Assembly: GCF_037154075.1 (NCBI RefSeq) | Contig: NZ_JBANRJ010000002.1 | Location: forward strand, 62,001 to 126,000 | DNA: 64,000 nt | Source: Sphingobium aromaticiconvertens | Lineage (GTDB): Bacteria; Pseudomonadota; Alphaproteobacteria; Sphingomonadales; Sphingomonadaceae | Direction of reading: 5' to 3' | In this document: in pieces, positions 37,103 through 45,699 of the stretch | Layout: each line of letters begins with the position of its first letter | Numbering within the stretch: position 1 is the first letter of the stretch | Position numbers and translations under genes: made by a program | Notes under the pieces: model-generated | The model's database searches: none | The model's input: the letters and a program-made list of their open reading frames with translations, nothing else | Told to the model about the DNA's origin: nothing

Positions 37103-37824
37103 TGGCGGAAATCGATCATGAAGCGCTGGTAGCGATGTTGGACCGGCTGAAGCTCTCGGCGATCCGGGACCAGCTCGACACGCTGCTCGACGAGGCGGCG
37201 CGCTCGAAGATGACCCTGCGCGAAGCGCTGGCGTTCTTCGTCTCCCGCGAGATCGCGCGGCGCGACGAGCGCCGTATCTCCATGGCGAGCAAGCTCGCCC
37301 AGTTCCCGTTCGTACGCGAGATCGACGGCTTCGAGTTCGACGCGCAGCCTTCGCTCGACCCTGGCCAGATCCGGGAGCTGGCGACGTGCCGGTGGATCGC
37401 CCACGGCGACACGACGTTGCTCCTCGGGCCTCCGGGAACCGGCAAGACGCACCTCGCCGTGGCCTTGGGGCGGGAAGCGATCCGGCAGAACTACTCGGTC
37501 CAGTTCGTCACCGCGGCGACGTTGGTGGCAATGCTCGCCAAGGCGCACGACGACGGATCACTCGACAAGCAGTTGACGCAGCTTGCCCGGCCCAAGCTGT
37601 TGATCATCGACGAACTCGGCTATCTGCCGTTCGAAGCCAACGCCGCCCATCTGTTCTTCCAGCTGGTATCGCGCCGCTACGAGAAAGGCTCGATCCTGAT
37701 CACGTCGAACCGGTCAGTTGGGGAATGGGGCGGCGTCTTCGGCGATCCGGTCGTGGCCACGGCAATCCTGGATCGGCTGCTTCACCACTCGACCGTGATC
37801 ACCATCCGCGGCGACAGCTACCGA
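37102..37824 (+). pseudogene. istB: IS21 istB (second type), N-terminal 241 codons
   Basis: A helper ATPase. It has Walker A LLGPPGTGKTHLAVAL, Walker B LLIIDELGYLPFEA and ILITSNRSVGEWGGVFGD. It reads in frame to GDSYR, where IS66 begins at 37825, and continues at 40336. Removal of IS66 and one TSD gives a 266-aa protein. Confidence 0.92.
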
Positions 37825-37900
37825 GTAAGCGGGGTCTGGCGACCGCCTTGCGCAGCGCCCATTAGCCGGGATGATTGCCGCTCTTTAAGCGGGGTGGCCG

Positions 37901-38344
37901 GTGTCGGACGAGATTGAAGGTTCAGCGAGCAGCGCAGCGACTACTCATACGAGCGGTCGTATGAGTAGTCGGATAGAGATCGTTAGCCGGGTGTCAGGCC
38001 GGCGGCGCTGGACGGTAGAGCAGAAGCTGGCCGTGCTGCAGGATGCATTCGGCCCGGAGGGCTGCGTGCGCGCGGCCTGTGAACGCCATGACGTCGGCAG
38101 CGGCTCGATCTACACATGGCGGCGACAGGCGATGTCCGGTGAGCTCGCCGGGGTGCGCAAGTCGATCAAGCCTGCCTTTGCGGAGGTGCAGATCAGCGAT
38201 CAACTGGCCTTGCCTGGGCCAACGGTCGCAGCACGCAGCGAGGGAGTGATCGGCATCGAGCTGCCGTCTGGCATCAGGGTGAACGTGGACGCCACCGTCG
38301 ATGCCGATGCCCTGTCGCGGGTGATCGGCGTCCTGACGCAATGA
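37901..38344 (+). CDS. tnpA: IS66 TnpA
   Basis: A 147-aa IS66 accessory protein with the helix-turn-helix RRRWTVEQKLAVLQDAFGPEGCVRAACERHDVGSGSIYTWRRQ. The start used here is GTG. An internal ATG at 37961 (MSSRIEIVSRV) is the alternative and lies inside a 13-bp-stem hairpin. Its stop overlaps the tnpB ATG (ATGA). Confidence 0.88.
   Translation: MSDEIEGSASSAATTHTSGRMSSRIEIVSRVSGRRRWTVEQKLAVLQDAFGPEGCVRAACERHDVGSGSIYTWRRQAMSGELAGVRKSIKPAFAEVQISDQLALPGPTVAARSEGVIGIELPSGIRVNVDATVDADALSRVIGVLTQ
37940..37969 (+). promoter_or_regulatory. Hairpin over the internal tnpA start
   Basis: A perfect 13-bp stem (ACTACTCATACGA and its inverse) with a 4-nt GCGG loop. The 3' arm contains the ATG at 37961. It could mask that start in mRNA or act as an operator in DNA. 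Confidence 0.6.
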
Positions 38345-38688
38345 TCCCGCTGCCGCCCTCAACGCGGATATTCCTGGCCTGCGGCGCAACAGATATGCGT
38401 AAGGGTTTTGACGGCCTGGCTGTGATGACGCAGCAAGTTCTGGAGCAGAGCCCGCATTCCGGTGCGCTGTTCGCCTTTCGAGGGAAGCGCGGTGATCTGG
38501 TAAAGCTGCTCTGGTATGACGGTCAGGGCATGTGCCTTTTCTCCAAGCGGATGGACCGAGGCCGGTTCATTTGGCCATCGACCAAGACCGGTTCGGTGGT
38601 GATGACGGCGGCCCAGCTTTCCATGCTTCTGGAAGGCATCGACTGGCGGCGGCCGGAACGCACTTTCACCCCGTCACTCGCGGGCTAA
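38341..38688 (+). CDS. tnpB: IS66 TnpB
   Basis: A 115-aa IS66 Orf2-like protein with the signature IFLACGATDMRKGFDGLAV, then GALFAFRGKRGDLVKLLWYDGQGMCLF and the C-terminal RFIWP. It is needed for IS66 transposition; its molecular role is not settled. Confidence 0.95.
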   Translation: MIPLPPSTRIFLACGATDMRKGFDGLAVMTQQVLEQSPHSGALFAFRGKRGDLVKLLWYDGQGMCLFSKRMDRGRFIWPSTKTGSVVMTAAQLSMLLEGIDWRRPERTFTPSLAG

Positions 38689-38748
38689 AACGCCCATTTT
38701 CCGGCGCTTTTTCTGGCATTGCGGCGTCTGTTCCGCTATAGGGTCGCG

Positions 38749-40302
38749 GTGTCGGACGCAGGCCTTTCCACCGCTGATAAAGACGCTCGGATCGCCGAGC
38801 TCGAAGCTGCTTTGGCGGCCGCCCACGCCGATATTTCTGCCCGCGACATCCTGATCGACACGCTGCGCGTGCAGATCGCGCGCCTCAAGCGGATGCAGTT
38901 CGGCAAGTCGTCCGAGAAGCTCGACACTCAGATCGCACAGCTTGAGCTTGCGCTCGAAGAGCTCGAAGGCGAGGCCATCGTCGCCGCCGCCCGCCGGGCC
39001 GATCCGGCAGAGGTTGATCGGCCGTCGCCTGTTCGTGCGCTGCCTGCTCATCTGCCGCGGGAGGAGCAGCGGATCGAGCCCGAACAGGACAGTTGCACCT
39101 GTCCAGATTGCGGCGGAGCGCTGCGGCCTCTGGGGCAGGATAGCGACGAGATGCTCGATGCCGTGCCAGTGCAATGGCGTGTCGTTCGGACCATCCGGCC
39201 CAAGTATAGCTGCCGGTCCTGCGAGAAGATCGTCCAGGCGCCCGTGCCGGTAAAGGCGATAGCGCGCGGCAAGGCGACCTTCGGCACGCTGGCCCACGTT
39301 GTCGTCTCCAAGTTCGACCATCATCTGCCGCTTTACCGCCAGGCCGAGATCATGGCTGCGCAGGGGGTCGAGATCGACCGATCGACACTGGCGGGCTGGG
39401 TAGGACAGGCATCCGTGCTGCTCGACCCGATCGTCAGTCGCATTCGCGAGGTGGGCCTCACCGCCTCAAAGATCCATACCGACGATACGCCTGTTCCCAT
39501 GCTTGATCCGGGCCGGGGCAAGACGGCCACCGGCAGGCTTTGGGCTTACGCCGTCGATGATCGTGGCTCGGGCGCTACGACCCCCTCGCTCGTCTGGTAT
39601 GAGTTCACCACCGATCGCACCGGTGCGCATCCCCAGCGTCAGCTGGCCAACTTCGCCGGCTACCTGCAGGCTGATGGTTACGCCGGTTATGACAAGCTCT
39701 ACGACACGAACCGCGTCACCGAGGTTGCTTGCTGGGCGCATTTCCGGCGGAAGATATTCGACATCCACGCCACCAAGCCGACGCCGCTCACCACCGACCT
39801 GCTAGAACGCATCGGCCAACTCTATGAGATCGAGGCAGAGGTTCAAGGCCAGCAACCCGAGATCCGCCGACGAAGCCGGCACGACCGCACTCAGCCGTTG
39901 ATCGATGAGCTGCGGCAAGCACTTGACGATGCCCTGCGCCGCCTCTCGCCCAAGTCCGAGATGGCGAAAGCGATCGCCTATGGCCGCAAGCGCTGGGTGG
40001 CGCTCACGCGCTTCCTCGATGATGGGCGTCTGGAGATCGATAACAACATTGCGGAGCGTGCCATGCGATGCGTGGCCTTGGGCCGTAAAAACTGGCTGTT
40101 CGCCGGATCAAAGGCAGGCGGCGATCGGGCGGCCGCCATCTACTCCGTTATCGAAACCGCAAAGCTCAACGGCCTCGAACCACAGGCCTATATTGCCGAC
40201 GTTATCGCCAAGATCGCCGGCAACTGGCCTGCCGCTCGCTGTTATGAACTCATGCCGTGGAATTGGCGACCAGATCAGCAACCGATCGCCGAAGCCGCCT
40301 GA
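38749..40302 (+). CDS. tnpC: IS66 TnpC transposase
   Basis: A transposase of about 517 aa. It has an N-terminal coiled coil (KDARIAELEAALAAAHADISARD), a zinc-binding CTCPDCGGAL and YSCRSCEKIV pair, DDE residues in IHTDDTPVPMLDPG (Asp) and YLQADGYAGYDKLY (Asp), and the C-terminal LEIDNNIAERAMRCVALGRKNWLF (Glu). A GTG start at 38749 was chosen; an in-frame TTG lies 30 bp upstream. Confidence 0.92.
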   Translation: MSDAGLSTADKDARIAELEAALAAAHADISARDILIDTLRVQIARLKRMQFGKSSEKLDTQIAQLELALEELEGEAIVAAARRADPAEVDRPSPVRALPAHLPREEQRIEPEQDSCTCPDCGGALRPLGQDSDEMLDAVPVQWRVVRTIRPKYSCRSCEKIVQAPVPVKAIARGKATFGTLAHVVVSKFDHHLPLYRQAEIMAAQGVEIDRSTLAGWVGQASVLLDPIVSRIREVGLTASKIHTDDTPVPMLDPGRGKTATGRLWAYAVDDRGSGATTPSLVWYEFTTDRTGAHPQRQLANFAGYLQADGYAGYDKLYDTNRVTEVACWAHFRRKIFDIHATKPTPLTTDLLERIGQLYEIEAEVQGQQPEIRRRSRHDRTQPLIDELRQALDDALRRLSPKSEMAKAIAYGRKRWVALTRFLDDGRLEIDNNIAERAMRCVALGRKNWLFAGSKAGGDRAAAIYSVIETAKLNGLEPQAYIADVIAKIAGNWPAARCYELMPWNWRPDQQPIAEAA

Positions 40303-40335
40303 TCTGCGGCCTCCAGCCCACGCTTACGCTACCGA

Positions 40336-40413
40336 CTTCGCGAAAAGCGTAGATCCGGCCTTCTGCAGAAGGCCGGATCTACGCTTGAGACCACCGAAAC
40401 CACGGCGCAATGA
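40336..40413 (+). pseudogene. istB: IS21 istB (second type), C-terminal 25 codons
   Basis: The continuation of istB after IS66, reading LREKRRSGLLQKAGSTL then ETTETTAQ and stop. It restores the normal IstB ending DSYRLREKR. Most of this segment is part of a 42-bp perfect palindrome. Confidence 0.88.
40345..40386. repeat. 42-bp perfect palindrome in the istB 3' end
   Basis: Two 21-bp arms, AAGCGTAGATCCGGCCTTCTG and its exact inverse, abut without spacer. They encode KRRSGLLQKAGST inside IstB. On the RNA this forms a very stable hairpin close to the istB stop. Confidence 0.9.
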
Positions 40414-40466
40414 AGGGGGCAGTTCTTCAGTTCGCCCAAGGGGTCAAATCTTCGGTTCGGTTGACA

Positions 40467-40545
40467 CAGCCAGCATCCTGACACTCGCGGCACCGATCCC
40501 GCTGCTACCACCCACAACCACAGCCACCCGGCCCGACAGGTCCAT
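40467..40545 (-). pseudogene. Short-chain dehydrogenase, first 26 codons
   Basis: The N terminus of an SDR: start ATG at 40545, MDLSGRVAVVVGGSSGIGAA then SVRMLA, which includes the cofactor-binding GGSSGIG motif. It is broken by the IS21 insertion and continues at 35736. It lies 158 bp downstream of redA2 in the same orientation, so it was probably in the same transcript. Confidence 0.88.
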
Positions 40546-40605
40546 AATCACACCCAAGTTCCGTCCCCTCGATCCCATCCAGAATTCCATTGGTGTCATC
40601 TGGTA

Positions 40606-40633
40606 GGGGCCACCGGAACAGGGGCCACCGGAA
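40606..40633. repeat. Short tandem repeat downstream of redA2
   Basis: The 13-bp unit GGGGCCACCGGAA occurs at 40606-40618 and 40621-40633, separated by 2 bp, in the gap between redA2 and the SDR start. No function is assigned. Confidence 0.7.
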
Positions 40634-40703
40634 ATTTGTCGCTCTCTCCAAGACGCTTTGCCAACACTCTTCTGTGGCGTCTCCCTGCTCCAATAGCCAG
40701 ATT

Positions 40704-41933
40704 CTAGACCGGGATCAGATCCTTAAGCGCCAGACCGGTATCAACAAGCTGCTCCGGGCTGACGCAAACATTCGCCTCGACCAGCTTGCGGCCCTGCACG
40801 TAATCTTTGACCATGTTCACGCAGTCTAGTGCAATTACTCGTCCCTGTTTGAGGTACAGCACCGAGAAGCTTCGCACCGCGGGATCACCGCGAACCACTG
40901 TTTGATCGTAGCCTAATGAGAGCCCCGCGGTTTGCAGGCGCAGGTCATATTGATTGGACCAAAACCATGGAAAGGCTCGGTACGGCTGGGGATCGCCGCA
41001 GATTGTCTTGGCTACGCAACTTGCTTGATCGTTGGCATTCTGCACCGATTCAACGCGCAACACCCTACCATCGGCGAAGCTGCACGAAAAAGAAGCGCAA
41101 TCACCGATGGCGAAGACATCCGGCAAAGAGGTGCGGCAATATTCATCGACCGTGACACCCCCGTCTCCAGCTGCGCCAGCCTCTATCAGCGGCGCTACGG
41201 CTGGTACAATCCCAATGCCGACAATCACTGCCTGTGCGGGCAAGACACTGCCGTCTCCCAGCCGCACCCCTGTAACTGATTCCTGCCCTTCCAGGGCTGC
41301 CACCGTAATGCCGGTCCGCAGATCGACACCATGTCCTCGGTGTTCATTCTCGTAGAAAGTGGAGAGTTCAGTCCCAGCAACGCGCGCCAGAACCCTCGGC
41401 ATCGCTTCAAGTAAGGTAACATGGCAATTCAACTTGGTCAGAACGGCAGCAGCTTCGAGGCCGATGTAGCCGCCGCCGACGACAACGACCTGCGTCAAAC
41501 CGCGATCGATTTCAGCCATCAGCCTGTCGCAATCGGCTCGAGTTCGGATGGCGTGTACACCTGAAAGCTCCGCTCCAGGGCAAGCCAGCTTGCGCGGATC
41601 ACCACCCGTGGCCCAAACAAGCTGGCCGTAAGCGAAGGCTGAACCGTCCGAAAGCGTGAGGACCTTGGAACCGGGGTCAACAGCACTCACCTCAATACCT
41701 AGAGTGAGATGAATGTCTTTTTCGCGCCAAAATTCCGGGGGGCGTATGTAGAGGCGCTCAAACGATTTCTCTCTGGAGAAATATTCTTTGGAAAGCGGTG
41801 GCCGTTCGTAGGGCACTTCGTTTTCGCGACCGACCAACGCGATCGAGCCTTCGTACCCAGCCTGACGGAGCGCAATTGCGCACTGGGCACCGGCATGGCC
41901 AGCTCCAACGATGACAACGTCCGCTGATCTCAC
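40704..41933 (-). CDS. redA2: NAD(P)H-dependent ferredoxin reductase of the dioxygenase system
   Basis: A 409-aa FAD-containing putidaredoxin-reductase type flavoprotein that passes electrons from NADH to a [2Fe-2S] ferredoxin. The FAD motif is [16 protein letters not shown] (G10-G15). The second Rossmann motif is [17 protein letters not shown] (about residues 149-165), and [11 protein letters not shown] is the FAD-ribityl-binding end. The C-terminal dimerisation domain is typical of the family. It matches RedA2, described as the class-I P450-type reductase of the RW1 dioxin dioxygenase. The start is GTG with AGGAAAG upstream. The symbol rests on family and context. Confidence 0.85.
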   Translation of the reverse strand: MRSADVVIVGAGHAGAQCAIALRQAGYEGSIALVGRENEVPYERPPLSKEYFSREKSFERLYIRPPEFWREKDIHLTLGIEVSAVDPGSKVLTLSDGSAFAYGQLVWATGGDPRKLACPGAELSGVHAIRTRADCDRLMAEIDRGLTQVVVVGGGYIGLEAAAVLTKLNCHVTLLEAMPRVLARVAGTELSTFYENEHRGHGVDLRTGITVAALEGQESVTGVRLGDGSVLPAQAVIVGIGIVPAVAPLIEAGAAGDGGVTVDEYCRTSLPDVFAIGDCASFSCSFADGRVLRVESVQNANDQASCVAKTICGDPQPYRAFPWFWSNQYDLRLQTAGLSLGYDQTVVRGDPAVRSFSVLYLKQGRVIALDCVNMVKDYVQGRKLVEANVCVSPEQLVDTGLALKDLIPV

Positions 41934-42018
41934 CCTACTTTCCTTCTCTTCCAGAACCTGCCCTCCTTAGCGACAAAACCACTCAAAAGCTAGTGCCCTA
42001 GGCAGATTGGCCGTGTGG

Positions 42019-42909
42019 CTATCCGAGCAGCGGGAGGCCCATGATCTCACGCGCCTCATCAGGGGTAGCTGGCTCGAGCCCCAATTCACGGATGATGCGC
42101 ACGATCCGATCGACCTGCTGCACATTCGTCGCGAGTTGCCCGCGCTCGTAATAAAGATTGTCTTCGAGGCCGACACGTACATGCCCGCCCAGTAGCAACG
42201 AAAGAACTCCTGCATTGAGCTGGGCCGGCCCGACCGCACTTACGTTGAATAACGAGCCTTCAGGCAGGATATCAACCATTTGCTGCAGAATCTTCGGCGA
42301 GTAAGGCAATGCGCCTTGGAATTGGTTGACGCCAAGCACGACATTTATGAAATAAGGCGCTTTGTCGAGCCCTTCCTTGATGCAAGCAACGACATCCTGG
42401 AGCAGATGCGTCGGGCTGAACACTTCCCATTCGGGCTTGATGCCCTTTTCCTGCATCTTGATCGCCAGTTCGCGACAGCGCGACGGCGACGTATTCATCA
42501 ATATCTCTTTGCCATCGAAAGAAGCAACGATGGTTGTGGGATCCAGCGTGCACATTTCTGCGCCAGCTTCGATCCCTTTGATGCGCTCTTCCCAAAGAAT
42601 TTCCCAATAGCCGTTGGCCGCCTGGCGCACCATATCGCCATGAACGCCGCCGCCAGTCGAATTGTTGAGAACAATGTTGCAGTGCGAGCGAATGCGCTCA
42701 TTGATGTCACGGTAGATGGCGGGATTGCAGGTTGCCCCGTCGTCTTCTGGCCTTCGCGCATGAACCGCAACGACGCTCGCACCAGCATTATAGCAGCGGT
42801 ACACGTCATCGGCAATTTCCTGGGGCTGTGTTGGAAGCGCAGGATTCTGCGACTTGAGCGCCATCCCGCCGGTTGGCGCGACTGTGACAATAACTTTGCG
42901 TGCAGCCAC
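42019..42909 (-). CDS. BKACE family protein (3-keto-5-aminohexanoate cleavage-like, DUF849)
   Basis: A 296-aa zinc-dependent beta-keto acid cleavage enzyme. BKACEs condense a beta-keto acid with acetyl-CoA and split it. It has [11 protein letters not shown] at the start (usually IxxAxTG), the metal His region [33 protein letters not shown] and the C-terminal EARE motif. The start is GTG with GGAGAGG upstream. The substrate cannot be read from the sequence; in this setting 3-oxoadipate or a C5/C6 beta-keto acid are reasonable guesses. It follows redA2 with an 85-bp gap on the same strand. Confidence 0.82.
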   Translation of the reverse strand: MAARKVIVTVAPTGGMALKSQNPALPTQPQEIADDVYRCYNAGASVVAVHARRPEDDGATCNPAIYRDINERIRSHCNIVLNNSTGGGVHGDMVRQAANGYWEILWEERIKGIEAGAEMCTLDPTTIVASFDGKEILMNTSPSRCRELAIKMQEKGIKPEWEVFSPTHLLQDVVACIKEGLDKAPYFINVVLGVNQFQGALPYSPKILQQMVDILPEGSLFNVSAVGPAQLNAGVLSLLLGGHVRVGLEDNLYYERGQLATNVQQVDRIVRIIRELGLEPATPDEAREIMGLPLLG

Positions 42910-42946
42910 TTAGCCTCTCCTTGAAACCAGTTACACCCCTTAAGGG

Positions 42947-43126
42947 TGTCCGTCGTCAGAACATTCGGCACAACTCTCGGCGTAGATTAGCGGAGTGCGG
43001 GCCTCGTCTGGGGGTTGATGTTAGTCGGCGAGCTTGCGGTGTTGCAAGCGCCGATGTTCGAAGGTCTGTCGCTTGATCCTTTCACGCTGTTGGATGATCG
43101 CCGGCGCCCTGCCTAAGTAGGCATCG
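42947..43126 (-). mobile_element. IS3-family remnant (3' end of orfB and terminus)
   Basis: The same nucleotides as 30002-30181, inverted: terminus TGTCCGTCGTCAG at 42947, the untranslated tail, and the last 35 codons of orfB (ADAYLGRAPAIIQQRERIK to the stop). It is fused to the ppdK fragment, which now ends on the orfB stop at 43021. Confidence 0.92.
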
Positions 43127-43737
43127 GCGGGGAAGGGCTGGCCATGAGTGTCCTCAACAAGCTTCTTGTAGCATTGAACAAGTGCTTGCCAGTCCTGTGC
43201 GGTCATTTCTAGGTCATTGGTATAGCCAAAATGTTCCTTGATGATTTCGAGCGCTTCCTCGAACAGGTGGTGATCGAGGCCGAGGACGACGTCGGAATAC
43301 ATCTGGATGAAGCGGCGATAGGAGTCCCAGGCAAAGCGGTCGTCGCCCGAGGTTTTCGCGAGGCCGAGCACGGTCTGATCGTTGAGGCCGAGGTTGAGCA
43401 CGGTGTCCATCATGCCGGGCATCGAGACGCGGGCGCCGGAGCGTACCGAGACGAGCAGCGGATCGGACGCGTCGCCAAACTTCTTGCCGACGGCCGTTTC
43501 GATGTGGGCGAGCGCGGCGGCGACTTCGGCGTGGAGCGAATCGGAGAAGTTGGCGCATTCCTTCAGGTAGCGGCCGCATTCCTCGGTGGTAATGGTAAAG
43601 CCGGGGGGGACAGGTAGGCCGATGCCGGCCATTTCCGCGAGGTTTGAGCCCTTGCCGCCGACGATGGTCTTGTCGCGGCTGCGTGGATCACTGCAGCGCT
43701 CTCCACCGCCGAAGCGGAATACGCTTTTCGTCGTCAT
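43021..43737 (-). pseudogene. ppdK: ppdK N-terminal fragment fused to an IS3 orfB tail
   Basis: The first ~204 residues of pyruvate phosphate dikinase followed by 34 residues of IS3 OrfB in the same frame. The PPDK part has VFRFGGG, the ATP-grasp signature IVGGKGSNLAEMAGIGLPVP, and LLVSVRSGARVSMPGMMDTV. The full enzyme is near 880 aa, so the swivelling phosphohistidine and pyruvate domains are missing and it cannot interconvert pyruvate and PEP. The start overlaps the aldolase stop by 4 nt, so ppdK was once the next gene of the lower meta-pathway operon. Confidence 0.9.
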
Positions 43738-44759
43738 CGCGCTTTTACCATGTCCAGCGCGATATCGACGATCATGTCTTCCTGTCCGCCAACCATCTTG
43801 CGGCGGCCCACTTCGGCCAGGATCGAACGGGTATCCACACCGTAATCGCTACTGGCCTTTTCCGCGTGACGCAGGAAGCTGGAATAGACCCCGGCATAGC
43901 CCAGCGTCAGCGTCTCGCGGTCGACACGGACGGGGCGGTCCTGCAACGGACGGACAAGATCCTCGGCCGCATCCATCAGTGCGAACAAGTCGCAACCGTG
44001 GTTCCAGCCCATCCGGTCGGCAGCGGCGATAAACACTTCGAGCGGGGCATTGCCCGCGCCAGCGCCCATCCCGGCCAGGCTGGCATCGACCCGGACCACA
44101 CCGTTCTGCACCGCCACGATCGAGTTGGCGACGCCCAAGCTGAGGTTATGGTGAGCGTGAACACCACGCTGGGTCTCGGGTTTGAGAACCCGGTCATAGG
44201 CCTGGCAACGCGCGGCGTATTCATCCATGTTCATCGCCCCGCCGCTGTCGGTGACGTAGACGCAGTGTGCCCCGTAGCTTTCCATCAGCAGCGCTTGCTC
44301 AGCAAGCGCCTCGGGATCGATCATGTGGCTCATCATCAGGAAGCCCGAGACATCCATGCCGAGATTGCGGGCGGCCTCGATATGCTGCTTGCTGACATCG
44401 GCCTCGGTGCAGTGCGTCGCGATGCGGACCGAGCGCACACCCATCTCGTAAGCGTGCTTCAGATCGTGGACCGTGCCGATACCCGGCAGCAGCAGTGTGG
44501 TGAGCACCGAATGCTCGAGCACTTCGGCAACTGCGCCGATCCAGTCCCAGTCGGTGTAGGCACCAAAGCCGTAGTTGAAGCTTGAGCCCTGCAGGCCGTC
44601 GCCATGCGCGACCTCGATCGCATCGACCTTGGCCCGGTCGAGTGCGCGGGCGATCGCCTGGACATGATCGAGGCCATACTGGTGGCGGATCGCATGCATC
44701 CCGTCGCGCAGGGTGACGTCTTGAATATAGAGCTTTTGCATGTTGGGATCGAAACTCAT
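43734..44759 (-). CDS. dmpG: 4-hydroxy-2-oxovalerate aldolase
   Basis: A 341-aa class II (Mn2+) aldolase of the BphI/DmpG/MhpE family. It cleaves 4-hydroxy-2-oxopentanoate to pyruvate and acetaldehyde. The HMGL-like TIM barrel has the catalytic R18/D19 in DVTLRDG and H22. [10 protein letters not shown] follows, then the metal-binding [12 protein letters not shown]. The C-terminal communication domain ([25 protein letters not shown]) channels acetaldehyde to the dehydrogenase. It overlaps the dehydrogenase gene by 4 nt, consistent with a stable enzyme complex. Confidence 0.94.
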   Translation of the reverse strand: MSFDPNMQKLYIQDVTLRDGMHAIRHQYGLDHVQAIARALDRAKVDAIEVAHGDGLQGSSFNYGFGAYTDWDWIGAVAEVLEHSVLTTLLLPGIGTVHDLKHAYEMGVRSVRIATHCTEADVSKQHIEAARNLGMDVSGFLMMSHMIDPEALAEQALLMESYGAHCVYVTDSGGAMNMDEYAARCQAYDRVLKPETQRGVHAHHNLSLGVANSIVAVQNGVVRVDASLAGMGAGAGNAPLEVFIAAADRMGWNHGCDLFALMDAAEDLVRPLQDRPVRVDRETLTLGYAGVYSSFLRHAEKASSDYGVDTRSILAEVGRRKMVGGQEDMIVDIALDMVKAR

Positions 44760-45697
44760 GTCGTGGCTCCTTCATGCATGCGGGCAGCGATCTTCTCGGC
44801 GGTTTTCATCGCCGCCGAGGTCATGATGTCGAGGTTGCCGGCATAGGACGGCAGGTAGTGAGCCGCGCCTTCGACCTCAAGGAACACCGAGACCTTGAGC
44901 CCGGTGTATTCGCCGTCCATCTCCGGGATCTGCAGAGGGCGGTTGGAGCCGATGTGCTCGAACTGCACCGCCTGCTTGAGCCGGTAGCCCGGGACATAGC
45001 TCTGCACTTCGGCAACCATGTCGTGAATGCTCTGGCGGATCGCCTCCTGGTCGGCATCCTCGCACAGACAATAGACCGTATCGCGCATGATCAGCGGCGG
45101 TTCGGCCGGGTTGAGGATGATGATCGCCTTGCCGCGCGTTGCCCCGCCGACATCCATGATCGCCTGGCTGGTGGTCTCGGTGAACTCGTCGATGTTGGCA
45201 CGGGTACCGGGGCCAGCACTCTTCGAGGCGATCGAGGCGATGATCTCGCCGTAGTGAACCTTGGCCACCCGGTTCACCGCCGCGACGATCGGGATCGTCG
45301 CCTGCCCGCCGCAAGTCACCATGTTGACGTTGAGCGCATCGAGGCACTTGTCACCGTTGACCGGTGGGATCACGTAGGGCCCGATGGCTGCCGGGGTGAG
45401 GTCGATCATCCGCTTGCCCGCCGCCAGCACCAGTTCGCTGTTACGTTTGTGTGCCCCGGCACTGGTCGCGTCGAAGACGATCTCGACATCGGCAAATTCG
45501 GGCATGGCGAGCAGGCCATCGATCCCCTTATGCGTGGTCGCCACCCCCATCCGTGCGGCGCGGGCCAGCCCGTCGCTGGCGGGATCAATCCCTACCATCA
45601 CGCCCATCTCGAGCACTTCTGACAGGCGCATCACCTTGATCATAAGGTCGGTGCCGATGTTGCCCGAGCCGATGATCGCAACCTTTTTCTTGCCCAT
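44756..45697 (-). CDS. dmpF: Acetaldehyde dehydrogenase (acylating)
   Basis: A 313-aa CoA-acylating aldehyde dehydrogenase (BphJ/DmpF/MhpF) converting acetaldehyde, NAD+ and CoA to acetyl-CoA. The N-terminal Rossmann motif is [13 protein letters not shown], the catalytic Cys is C129 in [12 protein letters not shown], and [17 protein letters not shown] and ILNPAEPP are family-specific. It is translationally coupled to the aldolase and starts 2 bp after the hydratase stop. Confidence 0.94.
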   Translation of the reverse strand: MGKKKVAIIGSGNIGTDLMIKVMRLSEVLEMGVMVGIDPASDGLARAARMGVATTHKGIDGLLAMPEFADVEIVFDATSAGAHKRNSELVLAAGKRMIDLTPAAIGPYVIPPVNGDKCLDALNVNMVTCGGQATIPIVAAVNRVAKVHYGEIIASIASKSAGPGTRANIDEFTETTSQAIMDVGGATRGKAIIILNPAEPPLIMRDTVYCLCEDADQEAIRQSIHDMVAEVQSYVPGYRLKQAVQFEHIGSNRPLQIPEMDGEYTGLKVSVFLEVEGAAHYLPSYAGNLDIMTSAAMKTAEKIAARMHEGATT

Positions 45698-45699
45698 GG

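Larger units (their letters stand above)
37825..40327 (+). mobile_element. Complete IS66 element
   Basis: A 2503-bp element with ends GTAAGCGGGGTCTGG (37825) and GTAAGCGTGGGCTGG read inward from 40327. The 8-bp TSD GCTACCGA lies at 37817-37824 and 40328-40335, as expected for IS66. It encodes tnpA, tnpB and tnpC in the canonical order. Confidence 0.96.
35742..40466 (+). mobile_element. IS21-family element (second type) split by IS66
   Basis: Ends TGTCAGGCGAACTGAG (35742) and TGTCAACCGAACCGAAG, read inward from 40466, are imperfect inverted repeats. Each is followed by subterminal GAACTGMCCCC repeats. The 5-bp TSD CAGCC lies at 35737-35741 and 40467-40471. It carries istA and istB; istB is interrupted by a complete IS66 element. 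Without IS66 it is about 2.2 kb. Confidence 0.93.

Noticed and set aside
40606..40633. Two GGGGCCACCGGAA units as the start of a CRISPR or larger repeat array
   Set aside because: Only two units, 2-bp spacer, no further copies seen nearby.
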